From Bacteroidaceae bacterium (GTDB lineage: Bacteria > Bacteroidota > Bacteroidia > Bacteroidales > Bacteroidaceae), in NCBI GenBank assembly GCA_017483605.1, contig JAFUWG010000052.1:1-64000 (forward strand): 64,000 nucleotides of DNA, written 5' to 3'. The notes under the pieces were generated by a model. The model was not told the origin of the DNA. It ran no database searches and saw nothing but the letters and a program-made list of their open reading frames with translations. The stretch's first letter is position 1. Each line of letters starts with the position of its first letter. Positions 37,043-45,842 of the stretch are shown here, piece by piece. The translations under genes and the position numbers were made by a program.

Positions 37043-39106
37043 TTGAATTTAAGAAAACCCATCCTATTTTCCCTGTTGGTCGCATTTGCCGCTGTGGCAA
37101 ATGCACAACGTATTGTGTCGGAGTTGGAAAGCAATTCCGACATGTCGATGGATGCACGTCCCGACTCCTTGTCATCTCGTGCCAAGGGGAAAGCCGTCCC
37201 CAACGACATCTGGGCATGGACGCTGGACGAGAAGTATGGCAACATGACAAGCACATACGTGGACACGTTGCAGCACCTCTTCATGAACTCCGATTTGCCC
37301 GAGGGGAAGGAAGGACATTACAACACACTCGGAAACGTTGGCTCGCCTCGCATGTCACGCATCTTCATGGAGCGTCCACAAATGTCAACGTTCTTCTTCA
37401 CCGACCCTTACGACATGTTTTTTGTGGACACAGAACATTTCCGCTACTATAACACGAAGTCGCCATTCATGAACGTCACCTACAACTGGAATGGTTCGAA
37501 AACAACGGGTTCTGACCACGTGAAAGCGGTCTATACCAACAACGCTGGCAAACATTTCAACTTCGGCGGCATTTTCGACTACATTTATGGACAGGGGTAT
37601 TACGACCATCAGAACACCTCGTTCATGAACGCTTCGACATGGGCATCCTACATTGCTGACAAATACAACTTCCACTTCTACTATCAGCACAATTTCATGA
37701 AGGCGGCTGAGAACGGCGGTCTTGAAGACGAGAGTTACATCACGAATCCAGAAAGCATGGCGAGAAACTATGGAACGAGCGACTTCCCCACCCTGCTGTC
37801 CAACACTTGGAATCGTCAAGAGCACGACATCGTTTTCTTCAACCACCACTACAACCTCGGTTTCTATCGGGAAGAGGAAGTTGACTCCACCACAACGAAG
37901 GAGGTCTTTGTGCCAGTCAGCAAAATCTTCCACACGCTGAAACTTCAGAAGATGATGCGTAACTATCGTGCCTACGAAGAACCAACCGACTACCACTCAT
38001 ACACCTATCTGCCGGGAGATTCGGCACAAGACCGCACCAAGGACTTCTCGGTGAAGAACTTGCTGGGATTGTCTCTGTGCGAAGGCTTCAACAAATGGGC
38101 TGTGTTCGGGCTGAACGCATACGTTGGTTACGAATACAACAAATTCACCCTACCCGACTCCACCCTCTATGGAGGCTACTACACCAATACGAACGGGATG
38201 ATTGGCAAGGAGCAGTACACAGAACACAACGTTCTCGTGGGTGGTCAAATCATCCGTTCGCAGGGCGAGAAGGTACACTACAATCTGGATGCTGAGTTTG
38301 TGTTGGCAGGTGAAAGCATCGGGCAATTTGACATCAATGGCCATGCAGAAGTCAACATTCCTCTGCTGGGCGATACGGCACAGGTGGCCCTCAATGCCTA
38401 CATCAAGAATACACACCCAAGTTTCTACTTCCGACACTATCACAGCAAACACGCATGGTGGGACCAAGACACAGAAAAAGAGATGCGGCAACGGATTGAG
38501 GGTGTCATCACGTTCCCTTACACCCACACGAAACTGACGGTCGGGGTGGAGAACATGAAAAACTTCTGCTATTTCCAGAACACCGGAACAACGCTGAACG
38601 CAGACACAGAAAACCCTATATATACTAATAATGTGTCAGCACTCCAATGCAGCGACAACATTCAGGTGGTCAGTGCAAACCTCCGCCAAAACTTCACCCT
38701 GGGCATTCTGCATTGGGACAACGATGTGACCTATCAGACATGCACCAACAAAGACGTATTGCCCCTCCCGACGATTTCATTGTATAGCAATCTTTACATT
38801 CGCTTCAATATTGCCAAAGTGCTCAAGACGGAGTTAGGAGGCGACTTGGTTTATTTCACAGAATACGATGCCCCCGACTATTCGCCGGTTCTGGGCATGT
38901 TCATGAATCAAAGTGCCAACAAACGGGTCAAGATAGGCAACTATCCCGTCATCTCCGCCTATGCCAACTTCGACCTGAAACGCACACGTTTCTACATCCA
39001 GTATCACCATGCGAACCAAGGCACAGGACGCTATTTCTGGGGACCAGGCTATCCCATGAACCCAAGCAATATCCGCTTCGGACTCAGTTGGAACTTCTAT
39101 GACTAA
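37043..39106 (+). CDS. putative outer membrane porin (Porin_10 type), TTG start
   Basis: 687 aa. The start is TTG 37043: it leads directly into a signal peptide ('LRKPILFSLLVAFAAVANAQR') and no in-frame ATG exists upstream before a stop. The first ATG downstream lies after the signal cleavage site. The mature protein is a long beta-barrel sequence with 'HNTLGNVGSPRMSRIF'-like start (reading 'YNTLGNVGSPRMSRIFMERP') and the end 'NPSNIRFGLSWNFYD', typical of the large putative porins of Bacteroidota. Substrate unknown. Confidence 0.82.
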   Translation: MNLRKPILFSLLVAFAAVANAQRIVSELESNSDMSMDARPDSLSSRAKGKAVPNDIWAWTLDEKYGNMTSTYVDTLQHLFMNSDLPEGKEGHYNTLGNVGSPRMSRIFMERPQMSTFFFTDPYDMFFVDTEHFRYYNTKSPFMNVTYNWNGSKTTGSDHVKAVYTNNAGKHFNFGGIFDYIYGQGYYDHQNTSFMNASTWASYIADKYNFHFYYQHNFMKAAENGGLEDESYITNPESMARNYGTSDFPTLLSNTWNRQEHDIVFFNHHYNLGFYREEEVDSTTTKEVFVPVSKIFHTLKLQKMMRNYRAYEEPTDYHSYTYLPGDSAQDRTKDFSVKNLLGLSLCEGFNKWAVFGLNAYVGYEYNKFTLPDSTLYGGYYTNTNGMIGKEQYTEHNVLVGGQIIRSQGEKVHYNLDAEFVLAGESIGQFDINGHAEVNIPLLGDTAQVALNAYIKNTHPSFYFRHYHSKHAWWDQDTEKEMRQRIEGVITFPYTHTKLTVGVENMKNFCYFQNTGTTLNADTENPIYTNNVSALQCSDNIQVVSANLRQNFTLGILHWDNDVTYQTCTNKDVLPLPTISLYSNLYIRFNIAKVLKTELGGDLVYFTEYDAPDYSPVLGMFMNQSANKRVKIGNYPVISAYANFDLKRTRFYIQYHHANQGTGRYFWGPGYPMNPSNIRFGLSWNFYD

Positions 39107-39179
39107 GCAAACCACCGTTGTTTGCCCCTTCAAGCCTCATCGACATTACCCCATCTCCCCCTAAAAACATTCACTTTAT

Positions 39180-39345
39180 CCCTCCGAAAACATATCCCCC
39201 TATAGGACAAAATGACACACTCGTCTCCTCCGAAGTGGTGTGACTCACACCGCCCGGGTGGTCTGACTCACACCACCGAGGCGGTCTGACTCAGACCACT
39301 TTCAACGCTTCCTGCGTGCCGTTTTTGCCAAGACGAAATTGACAT
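39180..39345. repeat. palindrome-array repeat, copy 4
   Basis: Units at 39237-39251 (GGTGTGACTCACACC), 39260-39274 (GGTCTGACTCACACC) and 39283-39297 (GGTCTGACTCAGACC), period 23. Spacers are GCCCGGGT and ACCGAGGC. Flanks match copies 1 and 3 ('TAGGACAAAATGACACACTC' and 'GCCAAGACGAAATTGACATG'). It begins about 75 bp after the porin stop. Confidence 0.85.
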
Positions 39346-39691
39346 GACGACAAAAAAAGGGAAAAGATGAAAGCCCCACTGGCTTGTGGAAAATATGCTT
39401 ACCCAAAATGGAGATAAAAAAATTCATGAATAATTCATGGTCTATTTATGGAAATTGGCTACGCCGAGCTAAAGGTTCGTGTTTTTATTATAAACATAAA
39501 TTATCACAAATTAACCATGAATTATCATAAATTTTATGTCAAAAGTTCTAATGCTGATTCGGGTTAAATCATCGCAGAGCGGTATGTTTTTATCGACAAG
39601 TGCCTATGGCACGATTGAGCAGGTTGCACAGATTTGTCTTCTAACCACTCTCTGAAATCTCTTGATTCATCCCTCTGAAAACACCTCCACA
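39346..39691. other. non-coding part of right module
   Basis: No gene. About 39410-39545 is AT-rich with short direct and inverted repeats (AATTATCA, AATTCATG). About 39575-39690 aligns, inverted, with 6826-6935 of the left module (shared 'GCACGATTGAGCAG' and 'CTCTGAAAACACCTC' segments). Confidence 0.6.
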
Positions 39692-39955
39692 GAAGACACG
39701 AGCCTGAGAGCAGAGTGATGACGAGCGTGAGGACAAGGTGATGACGAGCCTCGGAGCAAGGTGATGACGAGCAAGAGGCAAAGGAAGATACGAGCAAGAG
39801 GCGGAGTAAGATACGAGCATGAGAACTCGGAAGACACGGAACACAGCCGTCCGAGATGACGGGCATGAGGGCGAGGAAGACATTGGCAAAAGACATCGGA
39901 CATCATTGGCAGAAGACATTGGGCATCGTTTCCGCAAGAGACGGGTGAAAGACTG
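39692..39955. repeat. degenerate 23-bp-period repeat array, copy R
   Basis: About eleven units at 22-24 bp spacing beginning AAGACACGAGC, GATGACGAGC, AAGATACGAGC or AAGACATTGGG. It corresponds to 6597-6826 in inverted orientation. The HEPN remnant present after the left array is deleted here: GAGATTTTTCACATATATAA joins directly to the terminator region. Confidence 0.65.
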
Positions 39956-40010
39956 GAGTGAACATTGAGGGTCATTCTTTTCTGTCGAGATTTTTCACAT
40001 ATATAATATG

Positions 40011-40044
40011 AGGCACAAAGCACATTCCGCTTTGTGCCTTTTTT
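40011..40044 (+). terminator. intrinsic terminator in front of leader copy R
   Basis: Perfect 11-bp stem (40011-40021 with 40029-40039, AGGCACAAAGC arms) and TTTTTT. Same terminator as at 6350-6383; the loop differs. Confidence 0.8.
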
Positions 40045-40073
40045 GTGTCCTTTTGAAAAAAGTTGGGGAAAAG

Positions 40074-40105
40074 TTTGTGGGTGTCGGAGATTTTTAGTTA
40101 ATTTG
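40074..40105 (+). promoter_or_regulatory. promoter of leader copy R
   Basis: TTTG (40074-40077), 20-bp spacer, TTAATTTG (40098-40105). Identical elements and spacing to the left copy. Start predicted at about 40111. Confidence 0.7.
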
Positions 40106-40109
40106 CAAC

Positions 40110-40345
40110 CGATTGGGCGGTTAACGTCCTGTCACTGCGGTGCTTCGGTGCCGTGGCTTATTGGTAAAATAGAAGCGTTATGCTCATCGTACAGACAGAA
40201 ACCTGAGAAATTTCTAAAAAAACAACGATGGAGGATAGGCATAGTGTTTCACGTTATAGCGTGGAACATCTACTCTGTCGTTTATCGTTGTGGGTTTTCT
40301 CAGGACCTCTGTCTGAAACGTGGACATAGCAGTTCCACGCTTCTT
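40110..40345 (+). ncRNA. structured 5' leader RNA, copy R (upstream of Big2/dockerin gene)
   Basis: The 58-nt block 40110-40167 holds hairpin GGGCG/CGTCC with GTTAA loop and a 9-bp hairpin at 40135-40156 closed by C(TTCG)G. A helix pairs AGAAGCG (40171-40177) with CGCTTCT (40338-40344). Nested helices: 40192-40199/40308-40315, 40202-40210/40296-40304, 40222-40229/40284-40291, and hairpin 40248-40253/40259-40266. GCGTGGAAC (40259-40267) can instead pair fully with GTTCCACGC (40332-40340), so two exclusive folds are possible. 54 nt separate the element from the ATG at 40399. Same order and topology as copy L although most helix sequences differ. Confidence 0.75.
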
Positions 40346-40398
40346 CGTTTTATATAAATGTCTTTCAAGGGACTGGGAAGGACAAAAAAGGGAAGACA

Positions 40399-42132
40399 AT
40401 GAAAAAACTCTTGTTAATTCTTGTAATGTTTTCGACATCGATATATCGTTTGTCGGCAGCAGACTACACAACCACTATCACAATGATGATAGGTAAATCT
40501 GCAACAATAAATCCTGTTACAGATGTAGGTCTCACACTCTCTAATACGTGTAAAATCTACCAAGAGACATATGAGATGTATTACAACAATGTCTATGACA
40601 ATAGTGCATTTACGATAACACCAATAGACAACGCATATAAAATAGAAGCATTGAGAACTGGGACTTTTCGGATGGATGTCAAAGTCACCTGGTTCAATCC
40701 CAAATCCCAATATCTAATATATACAACCTATATAGCCACCTATAATATCAATGTCATCGATGTCACCCAGATTAATATGCCTTCTTCTCTGAATCTACAG
40801 CCTGGCAGTACTTACACACTAACACCCCAGATATTGGAAACGGGTGCAACATCGGAACTTACATGGACGAGCAGCAACACGGGAGTTGCTATTGTCAGCA
40901 ACGTTGGTGTCATTCGGGCACTTAGGGTTGGCACGACCGACATCACTTGTACGGCCTATAACGGTGTAAGTGCAACTTGCCGAATCACCGTAGTACCTAT
41001 TATCGCAGAAGATTTTGTGCTGGAGGAGACTTTGTTGGAATTGGAGCAAGGCGAGACTGCTACATTGAGTCCGATTTTTACACCTGCCAATACAACAGAC
41101 CAAAGTGTGACCTACAAGAGTTCGAACACGAAAGTAGCAACGGTGGATGCCGAAGGCCTTGTAACAGGTGTGGGCAAAGGAACCTGTACCATCACGGCAA
41201 GTACTAACGATGGAAGTGGGCTGAATGCTGCATGTACCATTACAGTCAAACCTACGGTTACGTCCATCACGCTACAAAACGCAATGGAATTGACTGTCGG
41301 TCAGAACAATATACTTGAGCCTGTTATTTTGGAAGAAGGTGCAGTAACTACGCTGACTTGGCATAGTAGCAATACTTCTGTTGCGACGGTCACCAGCGAT
41401 GGAACTGTCTATGCTGCCAGTGCAGGAAAGACCACCGTCACCTGTACCGCCGCTAATGGTGTGTCCGCATCTTGTGAGGTGACGGTGAATCCGCTTCCTA
41501 ACTACTTGTATTCCTCCAATATATCCGTCATTGTCGGCAGTCAAGCGACCTTGCCCATTATGATGGCGAACAAGGAGAAAATCACCGCTTGTGCCTTTGA
41601 GATAGTCCTGCCCGAGGGTGTCACCATCTCCTCATATCAACTGACAGAGCGTAAGGCAGACCAGAGTGTCGGGGTTGAGCAACTTGCCAATGGCAACCAT
41701 CAGGTGGTCATTTTCTCTTCTACCTCTACAGCACTCAACGGAACAGATGGCGTGCTGTTGAATCTCGCACTTACTGCCGACATGTTCATGAGTACAGGAA
41801 CTTATGTCCTCGGCATCAAGAACATAGAGTTGACCACAACAGACGCTCTCACCATTAATCCTGTAGATGTGAATGTGGCACTAACCGTGAGCGACGTACA
41901 GATAGGCGACGCGAACGGTGACGGCAAGATTTCCATCACCGATGCAGTGGCGATTGTAAACAGTATTCTCGGCAATGCTTCCGCAAACTTTGTCAATGAG
42001 GCTGCCGATGTGAACGGTGACGGGAAGGTAAGCATCACAGATGCTGTGGCAGTGGTCAACAAGGTCTTGAAATCGGGAACAGTCAGTGCAAAAGTGAGAA
42101 TGAAGGAAGAGGGGCAACTTGATCCTCAATGA
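40399..42132 (+). CDS. secreted Big2-repeat / cohesin-like / dockerin protein
   Basis: 577 aa with signal peptide (1-20). About 125-365 holds three Big_2 Ig-like domains ('SSNTGVAIVSNVGVIRALRVG', 'SSNTKVATVDAEGLVTGVGKG', 'SSNTSVATVTSDGTVYAASAG'). About 370-500 is cohesin-like ('NISVIVGSQATLPIMMANK'). About 503-563 is a type I dockerin with two clear calcium loops ('GDANGDGKISITDAVAIVNS' and 'ADVNGDGKVSITDAVAVVNK'). No T9SS tail is present. Having cohesin-like and dockerin parts in one chain suggests assembly with similar proteins. It is first gene after the structured leader. Confidence 0.85.
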   Translation: MKKLLLILVMFSTSIYRLSAADYTTTITMMIGKSATINPVTDVGLTLSNTCKIYQETYEMYYNNVYDNSAFTITPIDNAYKIEALRTGTFRMDVKVTWFNPKSQYLIYTTYIATYNINVIDVTQINMPSSLNLQPGSTYTLTPQILETGATSELTWTSSNTGVAIVSNVGVIRALRVGTTDITCTAYNGVSATCRITVVPIIAEDFVLEETLLELEQGETATLSPIFTPANTTDQSVTYKSSNTKVATVDAEGLVTGVGKGTCTITASTNDGSGLNAACTITVKPTVTSITLQNAMELTVGQNNILEPVILEEGAVTTLTWHSSNTSVATVTSDGTVYAASAGKTTVTCTAANGVSASCEVTVNPLPNYLYSSNISVIVGSQATLPIMMANKEKITACAFEIVLPEGVTISSYQLTERKADQSVGVEQLANGNHQVVIFSSTSTALNGTDGVLLNLALTADMFMSTGTYVLGIKNIELTTTDALTINPVDVNVALTVSDVQIGDANGDGKISITDAVAIVNSILGNASANFVNEAADVNGDGKVSITDAVAVVNKVLKSGTVSAKVRMKEEGQLDPQ

Positions 42133-42167
42133 AATAATTCAGAATAACTACAATAAATATTATCCGT

Positions 42168-43397
42168 ATGAAAAAGATTTTCTTTTTGCTGCTCACGTTC
42201 TTGACAGGTATGCTGACTGCCAATGCGGAAAATGGGGTGAGCACAGAGAATGCCACGATTCCGCAAGGCGGAACTGGCATTATCAGCATCGAATTGAATA
42301 ATGACGATTACACTTTCACGGCTTTTTCCTTCAAGTTAACCTTACCTGAAGGCATCAGTTTCGTATTGGATGGAAATGGCCGTCCTACGTTTGGGTTAGG
42401 TGCACGCTTCAGTGATCACAGTCCCTCGTCAAATGGAGAAGGGCAAGTGGGCACATTTGCTTGCCTATCACTGACCAGTGCCCCCATCAGCGGTACGAGT
42501 GGCGTGCTGTTGGACATTGATGTGACTGCCGATGCAGAATTGTCCGTAGGTAGCACATTCATTGCCACGCTTAGTGAATTGACCTTCACCACTCCCTCGG
42601 AACAGGAGGTGGATTTTGATGATATGATCGTAACCATCACCATTGGTGAACCAGACGACGGACGCATCAAATTTGATGAGAATGCCACCAGACTGCCCAC
42701 TTATACAGCAGGGGGAAAGGGATACGTAAAAATGACACGTGCCATCAAGGCTGGGGAGTGGAGCACGATTGTGTTGCCTTTCACCTTGACCAAGGCAAAG
42801 GCAGAGGCGGCATTCGGCAGTGATGTACAATTGGCTGTGTTTACTGGTTTTGAAACCGAATATGCAGACGAGGACGATGTGACTCCAGATGCGATTGCTA
42901 TCAAATGTGAGACATACACGATGACGGCAAAGAAAGGAATGGCTGGTGGCACACCATATCTTATCAAGACGACGAAGGACATAGAATCGTTTGAGGCGGA
43001 TGATGCTACCTTGGTAGATGCCGTGACTGATGTGACAGGAAAAGATGAGTATGAAACATCGGGCAAGTTTACGGGGACATTTGTCAAGGATAAAATCCCC
43101 AATGACGGATTGTTCCTCAGCGGCAATAAATTCTGGTACTCAACAGGCAAGACCAATGTGAAGGCGTTTCGTGCTTGGTTTGAGTTGGGGGCTGTGCTGG
43201 ACAAAGAGACAGACTTCGGCTCAAAAATCCGCCTGGTAATGAATGACGAGGCAACAGGCATCGTGGATGTTGAGTCAGAAAAGCGAATTGCTGATGGCGT
43301 GTACACCTTGCAGGGTGTGGCTCTCGGGCAGAAGGACGTGCAGTCGCTGCCGAAGGGCATCTACATCGTGAATGGCAAGAAAGTGAGTGTGAAGTAA
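42168..43397 (+). CDS. secreted cohesin-like protein with T9SS-like tail
   Basis: 409 aa. Signal peptide 1-20. About 25-150 is cohesin-like ('ATIPQGGTGIISIELNNDDY', 'PISGTSGVLLDIDV'). About 165-355 is a beta-rich region often found in Prevotella secreted proteins ('MTRAIKAGEWSTIVLPFTLT'). The end 'ADGVYTLQGVALG' and 'LPKGIYIVNGKKVSVK' resembles the C-terminal sorting tail of the LRR protein at 1591-3576. It follows the Big2/dockerin gene by 35 bp. Confidence 0.8.
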   Translation: MKKIFFLLLTFLTGMLTANAENGVSTENATIPQGGTGIISIELNNDDYTFTAFSFKLTLPEGISFVLDGNGRPTFGLGARFSDHSPSSNGEGQVGTFACLSLTSAPISGTSGVLLDIDVTADAELSVGSTFIATLSELTFTTPSEQEVDFDDMIVTITIGEPDDGRIKFDENATRLPTYTAGGKGYVKMTRAIKAGEWSTIVLPFTLTKAKAEAAFGSDVQLAVFTGFETEYADEDDVTPDAIAIKCETYTMTAKKGMAGGTPYLIKTTKDIESFEADDATLVDAVTDVTGKDEYETSGKFTGTFVKDKIPNDGLFLSGNKFWYSTGKTNVKAFRAWFELGAVLDKETDFGSKIRLVMNDEATGIVDVESEKRIADGVYTLQGVALGQKDVQSLPKGIYIVNGKKVSVK

Positions 43398-43431
43398 ATG
43401 AATGTTTAACCTGTTAAAGATAGACAGAACG

Positions 43432-43644
43432 ATGAAAAAGATCTATATTCGTCCAGAGATGGAGATTGTTGCAACCGTAGAGGCCGCCCCATTGTGTGCC
43501 AGTGGCGTTGCTGGCGGCAAGGAGAGTGTCATTGAGGATGTGCTGTTTGGTGGCTTCGATGAAGTCGGTGATGTCGAACCGAGTGCTCCGATGCGTAACA
43601 TTCTGGATAAAGACGACAAGTTTGGCGACCCCTTTGGTAAATAG
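43432..43644 (+). CDS. small protein of unknown function after surface genes
   Basis: 70 aa from ATG 43432 ('MKKIYIRPEMEIVATVEAA'); an upstream ATG at 43402 adds ten unlikely residues. It has no signal peptide or membrane helix. Short acidic proteins beginning 'MKK.YI.PE' are frequent in Prevotella next to secreted-protein genes; their role is unknown. 34 bp after the previous gene, with a long hairpin starting right at its stop. Confidence 0.6.
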   Translation: MKKIYIRPEMEIVATVEAAPLCASGVAGGKESVIEDVLFGGFDEVGDVEPSAPMRNILDKDDKFGDPFGK

Positions 43645-43742
43645 CCCCTACGTCGTTACCTCGATGCGTATCAATTTGTGTACGGGATTTGAAATCATAC
43701 AACACCCGTGCATGAATTGATACGCATCGTGGTATCTTGCCT
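43645..43742. repeat. long hairpin repeat, family B copy 2
   Basis: The left arm 'CCCCTACGTCGTTACCTCGA' and following TGCGTATCAATTTGTGT matches the arm of copy 1 (27675-27778). The right arm (about 43711-43742) is partly degraded, but AATTGATACGCATCG is intact. It begins at the base after the stop codon. Confidence 0.75.
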
Positions 43743-43772
43743 TTGCGAAGACCTTGACCCATTCACAAACGG

Positions 43773-44600
43773 TTACAATTCTCTTTGGCGACAAAACATG
43801 CCGCTGAATTGTTCATCGACATTTTCTACGGGGTCATCAAAAATGCCGAAGACGCTCGAGCCGCTGCCTGACATGCTGGCGTAGATGGCTCCGAGGTCGT
43901 ACATCTTATCCTTGATGGCAGCAATCTCGGGATATTTGGAGAAGACGCTCATTTCGAAATCGTTCACGACTGTATCTTTCCATGTTTCGATGGGTTGTGA
44001 CAACAATTCGGGCAGTTGCTTCTCCGGATGCTGCACCTTCACCTTCGCATAGGCATCTTTGGTGGAAACAAAGATGTCGGGCTTTACCAACACCATTTGT
44101 TTATATTTCAGATTCATCTCTATCGGATGAAACACGTTGCCTATGCCGGTGGCGAAGACGGGCTGATTCTTGATGAAAAAAGGACAATCGGCTCCAAGTT
44201 GTGTACAATAGTCTTCCATCTGCTCATCCGACAACCCGAGGTTGAAACGCTCGTTGAGCGTCTTGATGGTGAATGCCGCATCGGACGAACCACCGCCAAG
44301 TCCCGCTCCTGTGGGAATGTGCTTGTAGAGCACGATGCTGACAGGGGGCAGGTCAAAATCCTGCTTCAACAGTTTGAGAGCCCGAACCACGAGGTTGTCT
44401 TCGGGGGAACCATCAAGCACAGAACCTGTCACTTTCAACCGATAGCCACACGCTGGCACATCATCTTCTATCTCTTTAATCTCAATTGCATCCTGCAAAT
44501 TGATGGGATAAAAAACGGTTTCAAGGTTGTGATACCCGTCTGGCCTTTTCTCCACGACGTTCAACCCGATGTTAATTTTCGCATTTGGATAAACTATCAT
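43773..44600 (-). CDS. ispE: 4-diphosphocytidyl-2-C-methyl-D-erythritol kinase
   Basis: 275 aa GHMP kinase. '[20 protein letters not shown]' at the N-terminus, ATP-binding '[17 protein letters not shown]', and C-terminal '[14 protein letters not shown]'. It phosphorylates CDP-methylerythritol in the non-mevalonate isoprenoid pathway. It lies 36 bp after the fcl gene on the same strand. Confidence 0.95.
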   Translation of the reverse strand: MIVYPNAKINIGLNVVEKRPDGYHNLETVFYPINLQDAIEIKEIEDDVPACGYRLKVTGSVLDGSPEDNLVVRALKLLKQDFDLPPVSIVLYKHIPTGAGLGGGSSDAAFTIKTLNERFNLGLSDEQMEDYCTQLGADCPFFIKNQPVFATGIGNVFHPIEMNLKYKQMVLVKPDIFVSTKDAYAKVKVQHPEKQLPELLSQPIETWKDTVVNDFEMSVFSKYPEIAAIKDKMYDLGAIYASMSGSGSSVFGIFDDPVENVDEQFSGMFCRQREL

Positions 44601-44636
44601 ACACTTCTTATTTTTTACGCCTCGAAAGGCAGGTCA

Positions 44637-45836
44637 TTAAGCATTTAGATGGTTGATGCAGATGCCCTGCAAGTACCACTCATAGAGGCGGTGAATACCT
44701 TCGTCAATCTCAATGGTGTGATGCCAGCCGAGACGATGGAGTTTGTCCACGCTGGTCAGTTTCTTCAGGGTTCCGTCTGGTTTGGAGGCATCCCAACGAA
44801 GTTCGCCCTTGAAACCAATTTCCTGCATGATTTTCTCGGCAACTTCCTTGATGGAGATTTCCTTGCCCGTACCCACATTGATGTGGCAGTTGCGGATTTC
44901 CTTGATGCCATCGCGGTTGACGACAAAATCGCTCTTTTCCACCACATCCTTGAAATCCACATTGAGGAGGCAATAAACAGAAGCATCTGCCATTTCCTCA
45001 CTCCACAGGAACTCACGCATCGGGGCACCTGTACCCCAGAGGGTCACAGCCTGTGGCGTGATGCCATAGTGACGCAGCACCTGCAAAATGGTGTATTCAT
45101 CGCTCATGGCTGTAGCAACAATGGTTTGGGTTGCCTGAGACGCTTTATCTTCAGGTGAGGCTTGCCCATCCACCATCTTCGGCACCTTCAATGTGACAGG
45201 ACGCAAACCGAGGTCTTTGCGAACGGCGTCCCAATCGCCTTCGTTCAGACACTTTGCCAAGTGAATCTTACGAATCATGGCTGGCAGCACGTGCGAGTTT
45301 TCCAAATGGAAATTGTCGTTAGGACCATAAAGATTGGTCGGCATCACTGCGATATAGTTCGTGCCATACTGAAGGTTGAAAGACTCGCACATCTTCAAGC
45401 CCGCAATCTTTGCGATAGCGTATGGCTCGTTGGTGTATTCGAGCGGTGATGTCAAGAGGCAATCTTCCGGCATCGGCTGTGGGGCCTCGCCTGGATAGAT
45501 GCAGGTGGAACCAAGGAAGAGGAGTTTCTTCACGCCGTGTTTCCACGCCTCACCAATGACGTTCTGCTGAATCTGCAAGTTTTGATAGATGAAGTCGGCA
45601 CGATACTGGAGGTTTGCCATGATGCCACCCACATGGGCAGCGGCAAGCACCACCGCATCAGGTTGTTCCTCATCAAAAAACTGCTTCACTGCCATAGGGT
45701 CGAGCAGGTCAAGTTCTGCGTGAGACTTGCCCACCAAGTTTTCGTAACCACGAGCCTTCAGGTTGTTCCAGATGGCAGAACCCACCAGCCCGTGGTGACC
45801 AGCAACAAATATTTTAGAATTCTTGTCTAATGCCAT
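44637..45836 (-). CDS. fcl: GDP-L-fucose synthase
   Basis: 399 aa from ATG 45836 ('MALDKNSKIFVAGHHGLVGS'); a TTG two codons earlier is possible. NADPH-binding GxxGxxG ('GHHGLVG'), and the short-chain dehydrogenase 'YAIAK' Tyr/Lys pair. About 80 residues longer than E. coli Fcl; the extra part lies in the middle-to-C-terminal half ('LGLRPVTLKVPKMVDGQASP'). It epimerises and reduces GDP-4-keto-6-deoxymannose to GDP-L-fucose for surface glycans. Starts 6 bp after the gmd stop. Confidence 0.93.
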   Translation of the reverse strand: MALDKNSKIFVAGHHGLVGSAIWNNLKARGYENLVGKSHAELDLLDPMAVKQFFDEEQPDAVVLAAAHVGGIMANLQYRADFIYQNLQIQQNVIGEAWKHGVKKLLFLGSTCIYPGEAPQPMPEDCLLTSPLEYTNEPYAIAKIAGLKMCESFNLQYGTNYIAVMPTNLYGPNDNFHLENSHVLPAMIRKIHLAKCLNEGDWDAVRKDLGLRPVTLKVPKMVDGQASPEDKASQATQTIVATAMSDEYTILQVLRHYGITPQAVTLWGTGAPMREFLWSEEMADASVYCLLNVDFKDVVEKSDFVVNRDGIKEIRNCHINVGTGKEISIKEVAEKIMQEIGFKGELRWDASKPDGTLKKLTSVDKLHRLGWHHTIEIDEGIHRLYEWYLQGICINHLNA

Positions 45837-45842
45837 AATCAA

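Noticed and set aside
39692..39955. CRISPR array
   Set aside because: Units are contiguous and imperfect, with no unique spacers and no cas genes.
39564..40023. Minus-strand frames in the right module
   Set aside because: Same repeat translation; frames shift between units.
40110..40345. tmRNA, RNase P RNA or SRP RNA
   Set aside because: None of their signature segments is present and the element occurs twice in front of protein genes.
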